From positions 1 through 64,000 of the forward strand of contig QWDQ01000024.1 of assembly GCA_003868215.1 (NCBI GenBank): a stretch of 64,000 nt of DNA. Direction: 5' to 3'. Shown here piece by piece: positions 34,935 to 45,500 of the stretch (position 1 is its first letter; every line of letters begins with the position of its first letter). This stretch comes from Pseudophaeomoniella oleicola (Eukaryota; Ascomycota; Eurotiomycetes; Phaeomoniellales; Phaeomoniellaceae). A program made the position numbers and the translations under genes. Below the pieces are notes generated by a model. It ran no database searches, was not told the DNA's origin, and worked only from the letters and a program-made list of their open reading frames with translations.

Positions 34935-36796
34935 GCGGGTTGGACGTGATCAGACAGTCGTTACAGACTTATTCTCAGACCCACGGAAATTCAAGACCAG
35001 ATTTGGCGACTTCCCTTACTCGCACTTAAGCATTTTCCCTTGTTTGGGAGTTTATGGTAGTTTCAAACGACTTCTGCAGTCTTTGAGACCGTCCTAGAAC
35101 AACGATGGTGGTTTTCTCGCGGTGCGCTCTTCATATGCGCAATTCTATTCTTCTTGTTGATGGAGCCAGACACGACTGATGTGCAGGGCTTTTGTGTGCA
35201 GGACAACTGCAATTGGATTTTCGTTACACAAACAATGTTTGGGGCGCTTATGGTGGTACAAAGATCTTCATGGTGCGCAATTTTGAGATTGTTCAGGGTC
35301 GTAGCATCCAGCCATGACTATTGGGCGCGCATACCTGCAGTTGGTTGGGTTTGCCATGCTCGTTCCTTTGACTTGGGCATGCACTAATACCTGACACTCA
35401 GTTGTGACTATTGTGGCACATTGTTGAGCTGACTAGTTGCGGTTTCGCGTTTGCTGCTGGTGTTTGTAACCTTCACCACTTACTCGTGAAGCCAATGTTC
35501 ACCAGACAGACTGTCAATAACGGTAAGTGTACATGTATCCATTAGAAGAATTGTTGCATATATATAATCGTGCAACGACTGCTCTTGATCTGGTTGTTTG
35601 CTGGATAAATCTTTTGCATAGTTATTTGTCTCCCTTGTTAATATGACTGCTAAACACCCCGGTATCTTAGTTAGGTTGCCAGATCCTGCGCGAGATACAA
35701 GGGTCCCATCGCTTTTGGCAACCAAGTCCTGTGTCCGCACCGACCCAGACCTTGATACCTCCAGCCGTGAGAAGTGGCCACCTTGGAAACCGAAGAAAAA
35801 GGTACACTACATCTCGAAGCACTCGATACCGGAGGAGGTCTCTAGGAGAGGCACCCGCGGAACCAAAGATCACCGTAACCAAGCATTGCAGACTGCCAGG
35901 CAAGCCTATTGGAAAGTACGTCAAGAAGCAGAAGCAGAGAGGTTCTTGGTAGCCGGCGGTCCAAAAGACATCTCTCTCTGGGAGGTAAAGGTCAGGCTAC
36001 CTGGAATTCGTGCCCAGAAGGTACCTGTGCTTGGTGGATCAGGATCTGGATCACAAACAGCTTCAGACACCAAAGCAAACCTACTATCAAAGCAACGTCC
36101 TGTGTCACGACCCAATCGCCGCCGCTGTTCGTGGGAAGATTAAGAAGACAAGGAAAGTTTGGATCTGTAAGTACTTGGAATGTTTGGATGTTCCCTTTTC
36201 ATTCACAGCAGACGCTCTTCACGTGCTAACATTGTCCTGGCGGCCCTGACATTACAGCACGTTACCCTCTACTTCGTTCGGCCCTCAACATCAATCAGGC
36301 CAATGCAACTTCGTCTTTCAACTTCACACAATCGTGACCTCAGTCACTACGTCTATCTTCACCTCCAGTCCCAATCTCAGCCTTCAGAAGATCTCGACTT
36401 CATCTGAATTATTCTTTACTCTCATTCTCACTCTCGTACCTTGCTCTGTCACAAAAGTTGGCTTGATCCAGCTTGTGTCTCCTTCATCTCAAACTGGGTC
36501 TCCATTTGCCTTCTGCTTCGCTGCCTCCAGCCTGATCACGATCATCCGTCCGCTCCCTTGAATCATCAGCCGAACCTCACAAGAGTGCTCAGTCTTTAAA
36601 CACAACGACTTGTGAGGAGGGCGATCTGGATATTATCTAGGAATCAAAGGCATCACTCTTATTGCCAACGTTCCCAAATTCTTGGACAAATCCATTTGAC
36701 TGGCGAATCCTCCTCCGATCTGGTTCACCTGACACTGCCCCCCATTTCCTTGTACATTCCAAAAGGTCTCAGCCTGTACGTTAGCATCTCATACCA
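34935..36796. other. Intergenic region upstream of the RdRP gene
   Basis: About 1.9 kb including one possible small gene (35643-36143), listed separately. The part from 36144 is C/T-rich and probably carries the RdRP promoter and leader. Nothing else supportable. Confidence 0.45.
35643..36143 (+). CDS. Possible small basic protein, uncertain
   Basis: An ATG-initiated frame of 166 aa, rich in Lys, Arg and Pro, without signal peptide, membrane segment or motif that I recognise. Overlapping frames on the same stretch are also open, so it could be chance. A clean donor (CTGTAAGT) follows its stop at 36168, which hints that transcription crosses this area. Low confidence as a gene. Confidence 0.25.
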   Translation: MTAKHPGILVRLPDPARDTRVPSLLATKSCVRTDPDLDTSSREKWPPWKPKKKVHYISKHSIPEEVSRRGTRGTKDHRNQALQTARQAYWKVRQEAEAERFLVAGGPKDISLWEVKVRLPGIRAQKVPVLGGSGSGSQTASDTKANLLSKQRPVSRPNRRRCSWED

Positions 36797-39700
36797 ATGT
36801 CCAGGCAAAATGACCGAGCGGGCGGCTCTTTGGAGCCTCCTAGGCAGCCAAAATCACATATCCCCGGTGCCTTGAGGCCTTTATGGCATGACTGGGATAT
36901 ACTTGACTTGAGAGTCACACTCCTTCCCAAGAGCGTTACTACATTCGACCTGTGGGAGGCTTTTCGACCTGTGGGGGAAATTGATATCGTAGATATCAAT
37001 GTCAACCGTCAAGGCATACGGGAAGGCTCTGCCAAGATTCGATTCAAGTAAGTTGAATGTTAGAGCTTCGTCTGCCAGCTTGCTGACTATATACATAGAC
37101 CCGCTCCAAAGAATGACTTCATTTCTGTTTGTGGTGGAAAATATCCCATATATGTCAATAGTTTAGGTCGTATATGGTATGCACCTATTGCTCTCTATCA
37201 AACTCAGAAGAAGCACTTTACGATCAAGAGCCCCATTCGGGAGGGTGTGGTCTACCGCGAATTCATTGTGAGTCAAGATCGTAAGATCCTCTTCGATATA
37301 TCTAATCTTCAATAGTCTCTGCGTGCTGAAAGTTTAGATTTTGGGGTTCTCTCTTCAGCATCTCATATGCGCATTTTGAGCAATCGGCAAGCAAAAGAGG
37401 ACTCCAAGGTGAGATTCAGTCTGAATCTTCGAAGGAAACAACTCTTCGTGAACTTCCATGCCATCAATGCCGGCCAAATGGCAGAATATCGACTTACAGT
37501 CCCAATGGAAATGCTCGAAAAGATATCTCAGATTCGGGATAAGGAGAATAGATTGATTTTCGTCCTCTCGTTACGGAATGCTCCTCATTTCCATCGCAAA
37601 TACTCCGATGTGGCCGATACTCATACAGTTGAAGATAACAGCTGGAAAGATGATTATCGATGGTTCCGCCAGACAGATATCGCAGCCACCAGAGCTGACC
37701 ACGATGCCAAGGCCTTTCTTCCAATCGATTTGAAGCAATCCAGAGTCACCACCAAACTTGGGAGGTGGACGACATACCGCATTACATTCAATGACGACAA
37801 GATTGACAGAGAAAAGGCAGAGCAGATCTCATGTGCACTGCAGGATCACAATATACCCATAGCTCGTGTGGACGACTTCAAGTTCTCGAAACAACAGGAA
37901 GCCATCTGGGACTTCGTCGATGATGCTCATTCTAGAACCCAGCGTGAGCTCTCGCTGGAGGAGGAATTACTTACCGCCAACGGTGATCCTCTATACTCGC
38001 TTTCGTTTCCTGTTAGATATGCGCTGGAGATGTGCATTTCAAATAACCACCTGAGCGAATACGCCTTAGACGAAACATTTGTCGAACAGCTGGGCAAGCT
38101 TACTGAAGTCCAAGCTATCTATCTACTTGAATATATTATTCAAAAAGATCTCAAGTTTTACGATCCCCTGGAAATTTTCAACCTTTGGAGACCAAAGCTA
38201 CCCCCGAGGAAGCCAAAATTGCCAACGAATTGCTATATGATGCGGTCTGTTATCGTTACTCCAACCACGATCATCGTCAAGGAGCCGGCGGTAGAAGTTA
38301 CCAATAGAGTTATCCGTCAGTATGAACACCAGGCCGATAGGTTCTTACGGGTACGATTCGAGGACGACGAATTCCGAGGCTCGCGGCGCATCTACGGTAG
38401 CGAGCTTGGTACTATGGACGAAGTGTACTCAAGGGTGCATCGCACATTAATCAATGGAATCGTGATCGGGGGGCGCAAGTATGAGTTTCTCGCTTACGGG
38501 AACTCCCAACTAAGGGACCACGGAGCATATTTCTTCGCTCCGACAGCGACAATCAACGCTTCCTCCATCCGAGCTTGGATGGGTCGCTTTGATCACGAGA
38601 AAATCATAGCAAAGCATGCTGCTCGTATTGGTCAGTGTTTCTCCACCACCAAGGCTGTCCGAGGCGCAACACTAGAACCCGTCAGGGAAGCGGACTTAAT
38701 ACCAGATATCGAACGCAATGGATATACGTTCAGCGATGGCGTTGGTAAAATCTCGCCGTTTCTTGCAGAACTCGTCTCCATGGACCTTGGTATCACGACA
38801 AAAGCTGGAGGAACACCCTCAATCTTCCAATTCCGGCTGAGCGGTTGTAAGGGTATCTTAGCTGTTACCAGATCTGATGATAAGTCAGTGAGATGGAACG
38901 GGCTGGCGCTTCGAAAGAGTCAACATAAGTTTGATGCAGATCATCACAGACTCGAGGTTATTCGTCATTCCGAGTTTTGGGGTGCGTGCTTTAATCGACA
39001 GCTCATTTTGGTTTTGTCACATCTCGGTGTGCCAGATTCAACATTCTTACGTCATCAGGAGGAGGAGATTTCTGGTCTGAGAGAAGCATTGGAAGATGAT
39101 GCCATTGCCATGTCGAAGCTTTACGAGTATGTGGATCCGAATCAAGCTGTGACATTCATAGCTGGTCTCGTTGCCGATGGGTTTCGCAACCGTGACCCTT
39201 TCACAATTTCTCTGCTGCGCTTGTGGCGTGCTTGGCGAACCAAGGATCTCAAAGATAAAGCCAGACTCAAAGTCAAGCAAGGTGCTTGTCTGCTTGGTTG
39301 TGTTGATGAGACTGCCACTCTCCGAGGCCATTTCGAAGCGGACGAAGGACGAGAAAGTGCTTCGTACGAGGAGAGGGTTAGGGCATTGCCAGAAATCTTC
39401 GTTCAGGTGTCCAGACCAGAATCGCCCGGGACTGTTGACATTATTGAAGGTATTTGCATCCTAGCCCGGAATCCGTCTTTGCATCCAGGGGATATAAGGG
39501 TGGTCAGAGCTGTCAATGTACCGGTTCTCCATCACCTCAAAGACACTGTTGTCCTGCCCCAGACGGGCGACCGAGATTTATCCAGTATGTGCTCTGGTGG
39601 CGATCTTGATGGTGATGACTACATAGTTATCTGGGATCAGGACTATATTCCAGAGACTTGGAATCACGCCCCGATGGACTACTCGGCACCAGAACCAAAG

Positions 39701-41578
39701 AGAGTGGCTACGAGCGTCACTGCGAATGATATTATGAGGTTTTTTGTCCAATACATGAAGAATGACATCCTTGGAAGGATTGCTCATGCACATCTAGCAT
39801 GGGCTGACTACCTTGACGATGGCATCAGCAGCGACAGATGTCTAGAACTTGCTGTGCTTCATTCCAAAGCCGTGGATTATCCAAAGACTGGGCAACCGGC
39901 GAAGATGTCTCGCTCCCTTAATCCACGTAAATGGCCTCATTTCATGCAAAAGAATCGCGACTCATCATATCGGTCTCCCAAGGTCTTAGGGAAGCTCTTT
40001 GATAATGTGGAGGAAGTCGCTTTCGTTCCTGACTATGAGACAACTTTTGACGAACGACTTCTTTCCGCGTTCACCGTCGACGAGGCAATTCTTAACGACG
40101 CTCTTGAACTCAAAGAGTCTTACGATGAACATATCAGCCGTATCATGGCACTACATGAAATCAAAACTGAATTTGAAGTTTTCTCAACTTTGTGTTTGGG
40201 CCATAGTCAAGCGAGTCGGGATTACAAATTCCACGAAGATCTCGGCTGGTTATCGTCGAGTTTGAAGCAACAATTCAAAGATGAATGCATTAGACGCGCT
40301 GGTGGCGCAGATTACGAACATCTTGCTCCTTATGCCGTTGCCATGTACAAAGTCACATGTGTACAGGTACAGGCGGCACTTGCACATTACGCAGAACTTA
40401 AGACCGCGTTGAAGCCAGAAAACATGCCATTCATTACATTCCCATGGGTCATGCAGCCAATACTGTCCGAGATAGTCTCAAGACACCGTCAATCATCGTC
40501 GCAGTTTCAGTTTCTGGAAGAATACTCTAAGGGATCGATTGCCGAATCAGAGGAAATGGCTAGCACTGAGGAAGACCGACCGACTATCTCAGCACGGGAT
40601 ATTGAGGACATTACTGTCCAGTCATCGGAGCTTGAGACGGACGCCGCAGAGGGAAAATCCGGGCAAACATCAACGAGTCCTGCAGTATTTGAAGAAAGCG
40701 TCGAACGAGGTCTCTCCCAAGGCACGTATCATACCCTTGAATTACGAAACATGGCGAATCCTGCTGCTCCAGTTATTACCGGCGCTGAGACCGGCAACAG
40801 AGTCTCCAATACTTCGAAATCAATTACTGTACATGAGAATCCTCAGTTCCCTTTTCCTGCCATGAAAGAAGCCAGAGCAGACGACGTTAGAGAGAACGTT
40901 GGTCCGGAGCAGACTTCAGATGCTGCTGCAACCCCAACGGGAACGGTCTCTAGCATTTACGAAATTCAAAAGAGCACGCCTCTGAACCTCTCTATCAATA
41001 CGAGACAGCCTTCAATCGGTGCATCATTCGAAGACATCAGCCCTCTCACGAAAGTAGATCCGGATCTCAGTTGTCCTCCTCCAGCTAACCGCCGCCGCCG
41101 CATGTATGGGTCGAGTCGTGAAAGCAGTAATACAGCACGGAGTGCCGAAATTGATGCTCTATTAGCCCAATCAGACAAGCTGTTGGAAGACCGTCGCCGA
41201 AGTCGTACACAGAATAGTGACAGTAGCTCACTATTGACTACCACTGACATACTACAGCCACTTACCCCTCTCTCGGAAGATATAGATAAGGCGAAATCCA
41301 CTTCTTCATCCGAAGCTTCAAATGATAAAGGCCCTTCCCTCGAGCAGGCAACAAACATAGCATTCAGTCCTGACAGTTCAAACATTCCGAGAAAGCCTCG
41401 TCAAGCAGAACGCGACTACAGCGGTACTCACGTCCCCAGCAACGCTGCCAGCGATGTTCAAACCCTCATTTTCACAGAAGATGACGACACCTTCGGAAGC
41501 GAAGTCTTCGTCCCGACAACACGAGCTGGAAGAACTGCGCTGGAAAGACTAGCGAACCTAGTCCATGAACACGAATAG
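36797..41578 (+). CDS. RNA-dependent RNA polymerase, RNAi-type, with N-terminal RRM-like segment
   Basis: Copies single-stranded RNA into double-stranded RNA for Dicer in quelling, meiotic silencing or small-RNA pathways. Three exons, 36797-37047, 37099-37267 and 37316-41578, give 1560 aa. Residues about 30-90 look like an RRM: LDLRVTLLPKSVTTFDLWEAF, then VGEIDIVDINVNRQG. The catalytic loop SGGDLDGDDY (about 899-908) has all metal-binding aspartates. Other RdRP blocks are YTFSDGVGKISP, FQFRLSGCKGILAV and KMSRSLNPRKWPHFM. The last about 350 residues are Ser/Thr/Glu-rich and disordered, with a short conserved-looking end. The DLDGD form groups it with SAD-1/RRP-type enzymes more than QDE-1, which is inference. 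It is convergent with REV3. Confidence 0.95.
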
Positions 41579-42541
41579 CCGATCACACCAGAGCATAGGA
41601 TATACTTGTCTCCGATGAGACATCGGCAATCGTCTGATGCCTGCAACCCTCTGCTCATACAGCACCTAGAGCTTCATTGCGTAGCTTACCTACCTATCTC
41701 ACACTGAGACAGTGCAAAAAACAATCTCAACTCGAAAACGCCACCACAAAAGAAAATAATGGAAAAGCAGATCGAAAACAAAAGACAGGAGGGATTTAAT
41801 TAGTCAGTCAGTCGCGATTTGGACAAAAGCGAGGCATCCGCAATCATGTATTGATAGTAAGCTAATATAGCTATTCGTTTTCCCAGAATGAAAATTGCAA
41901 ATGAGAAATGCTCTCATATTCATCTTCTTCGAGTGCTAGTGACTAATTACTGATGCAGTAGTTACAAATCAAATAATCATCTCTTAGCCCCCCTTGCACT
42001 CATTACACTACCTAAGGTGGTATTCCCACCATCATCTGTATCTACCTCTCTCTCTCTCTCTGTGTGTGTGTGTGTATGTGTATTCATTTCTTCATACATT
42101 CCGATCCTATCCCTCCTATCCCTCCTACCCCCCTCTTTAGTCCAATCCATATCTCTCCCAGACAAACCAAACAGACAAACAACCCCGCTGGTTGTTGATA
42201 CTCCATCTCCATACCCCATTTCCAATACGATTCCAATACCAATTGTATACATCCGTACATGAAAACAGAAGAATTGGAAGAAAGAAAAAAAAAAAAAAGT
42301 CGAATAGGATTTGAGGCCAAAGAGGGAAAAAGATAGTGACGACGATGGCGGTGGTGGTGGTGATGGTGTTGTATGCATTTCCCAATGGAAGGAAGTCGGA
42401 TACGATCGTCGGTCTATCAGGGCGGAGGAGGATAGGAGATGCATGCGTGCGAAAAGTGCTTCATCTCTAATGGTATAAAAGAAAGAAGACCGATTTCGGC
42501 ATGAGGATCAATGATCCCAAAAAGGGGCCCACCAAACACAT
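41579..42541. other. Convergent intergenic region between RdRP and REV3
   Basis: 963 bases hold both 3' flanks. A (CT)n run abuts a (TG)n run at 42044-42076, and an A-run lies near 42284-42298. Open frames here are low-complexity and not credible genes. Confidence 0.5.
42044..42076. repeat. Compound (CT)n(TG)n microsatellite
   Basis: About eight CT units run directly into about eight TG units in the convergent intergenic region. Confidence 0.85.
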
Positions 42542-45500
42542 CTACCATTCCAACAACGCATCACCACCCGGAGTATCCTGCTCCCTCTCATCCTCCCACT
42601 TCTCAACTTCGGCGATAACTTTACCGACACTCCCTCTCGTCCAGTCCATCTCCGCCTGATTTCGAACTCGGCTGTAGAACACAGGACAGTCTTTGCTGTC
42701 GCATCGGACCTCCTCGGAGAAGGTGAGGCCTGCACAGCTGCGGCAGATTTTCTCGAGGGATGTTTGTGTTCGTGTGGTTTGCGTGAGGCGGTGGCGGAGG
42801 GTGAGGAGGGTTGAGGGGATATTGGCTGGGGAGGAACAGAGCGCGCAGAGTGGGAGGCGGAGCGTAAGGGAAGGGAAGCCGGATGTTGAGGTCTCTGGAG
42901 GAGCAACGAGAGGAGAGCGGCAATTGAGGCAGGAGGATGATTTCAAATATGATTCCAAGGTCTTCTTGGGGAGTGCAGAAAGGGAAGTCGCGTTTGTGGT
43001 GCTGTCAGTGGTGGCAGGTATGGTCTCTAAAGCTGAGTGGTCGGCCCGTCGAATTCGTTGATATTTGGGCATTTCGTCATACCATTGCCGAACGTTGGCA
43101 CCGACTAGGTTGAATATCCGTTCTAGTGGGGGAATGATGTTCTTAGAGATATAATATTCGGCGTCAAGCTCGGATTGAGGATCGTTGAGCAGTACTTCAG
43201 GAGCGACGCAACGATCAATAAGACGGGCCCCTGGACCACCCGTTATAACGACATATGGGATGCGTTCGCCATACTGCGGTTCGAGCCGCGGGTCCTCAAG
43301 CATACGGCGGGCAGATATCAAAGCACCTGGAGGAGGAGGACCTTTGTCGCTGTAGGTGCCAAGTTTGACCTCTTTGGCGAAACAAAAATCCTGGATAGAC
43401 ACTTTCCCTTTCATAATTTTCGTGCATTGATCTTGGAAGAAGGATTTCACTTGGCTGAGGTCTGCCGTTCGGAAGAGGACTTTCAGAGCTTGTTCCTCAA
43501 TCTTTTGTTCAGCAGGTGTACCATCGCGTCGAACAGTCTCAATGCCCTTTGCCTCAAACTCAGGTTCCTTTTGCTTGCGGTGCTCATATTTGAAGCCGAC
43601 GTAGCGTTTCTTGGCTATCAGAACACATGGATGATACACCTTTTCGAATTTGAGCTTGATTGGACGTGGATTCATGTCGGTAATTGTCTTGGAAATTTCC
43701 TCACCGATGTCAAATGCTTCATCACGTGTGCGACCTTTGAGGTACACGAAAAGACTGTCGGTATCGCCATAAACAACCTCAGCCCCCCAGCGCTCAACTG
43801 AGTGGATCAGCGCTATAGCTTTCTCGAGAGTTTCTCGACCGGTCTGAACGATACTGTCTGCTATCTCAGAGCATGGCATACGTCCAGAGAACGACGCTGA
43901 AGTATAGCCATAAGTGACATTGGCAATCAACTTCAACGCCAGTTGTCTGTTGTTCAGCAATCGTTGCAGAGTTTTATCGTCTTTGTCCACTTTCATACCA
44001 CTTTTGACCATCACACGGGTCTCCAATATCTCGCTTAACATTTTGGCCAATAACGATTTTCGAATCTCGGGTCTGGTGTACATCATACCATTTGGAGCTA
44101 TGTTGACGTGATCTTTGAGAAGGCCCAGCAATCCAAGTTCACGGTTGTAGTCCGTAAAGCCCATCTTGTTTGTTCCTCTCCAATCTACCACACGGCCTAG
44201 GAAAGTAGAGTAGCAGTAGTTATAGGCAATCATCACACTTGGATATAAAGACTGGAAGTCAAGAACCAGCATTGGACTAGAATAGAAGTCACTCTGCGGT
44301 TCCATGACCAGAGGCAAACATTCTAGCGCGTTTTGACCGCCAACCTGCCGCCGACTTGGCGATATCAGTACGAAATTTTCAGGTTTAGCAATGCGAAACA
44401 TGAGTGACTCGACCTTGAACTGAGAGCCTCTTGAGAAGACAGAGTAAAAGTCAACCCCAAGCAGTCGAGCTTGCTCGCTAGTTCTAGGCACAAGTTCATT
44501 CGATTCTAGAATCTCCAAGTCCATCTGCACACGAGAGACGAAATATTCTATTGTCTTTGATAGCTCCCGAGGGTTTCCGCTTGTATACCAAGCGGTGAGG
44601 TCTGCGAAAGAGTAATGTGGGATGCGCTGGTGCAGAAGGTGGAAGACAACGTGCTCCATAGTATATCCTAGTAGATTCAGCTCACCGCGCATGGCCCTCC
44701 AGATGTTGATCGTATGTCTTCCAGTGACCCGAATAGTTGAGGTTTGGTTGAAGCCCCACCTATCTGCTTCCTTACCAAATCGTCCGTGAGACTGTGACCG
44801 CATCCTAGAGATTTCGTCACAGAAGTTGTAGTCGTACTTCACCCGCGCGCGTTCAATGAGATAGCCCCAGGAGCTATTATGAACTTCATATCCTGTAAGA
44901 ATGTCGGGATCGTATTGCCGCACAATATCGGCCATCCGCACCAGCAGGTCTAGCTCCGATGGCTCCTGTTGAACATCCACTGCAACGTCCCGGGCAATCC
45001 GATCGGCAAGCGCTGGATCCTCAGAGTTCGTGACAATGCCTATGTGGGTACCTTCGTTAATGCCGTTGGTCTCCAAGTCTTCGTCATCCGACTGTATACA
45101 CCAAAAAACGCTGGCAATTTCATCCTTCTCAGGATTTGGAGCTAGTCGACCACGCGTATTGACATGGACCTCTAAGCTCATTACACTCATGTACTGGGTC
45201 TCATGCTGGACGCTTGTGGTTGCTTGCTTCTGCGAGTACTTGAAACCGTATTTGTTCTTCTGCGTTGGTGCATCGATCTGTGAAAGTTTCTGTCTAGAAG
45301 GCAGGGTCTCTTGTACGCCCCTGGTAGCAGCTAGCTCATCATTGAGCCACTTGACCACATCAGACCTACCTGGGGGGGCTTCAGCGATATTCCAGGTGTT
45401 GATCTCACAGAGCTTGCGCCTTTGGTTGTCTTTACGTTCTTCGGTGACCGTGTCGATCAAAGCGGCCGGCTTCCGTCCGTACGTAGCAGGCGACCGGCCT

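Noticed and set aside
43175-43801. 208-aa plus-strand frame inside REV3
   Set aside because: Fully antisense to the conserved polymerase domain of REV3, with no motif of its own.
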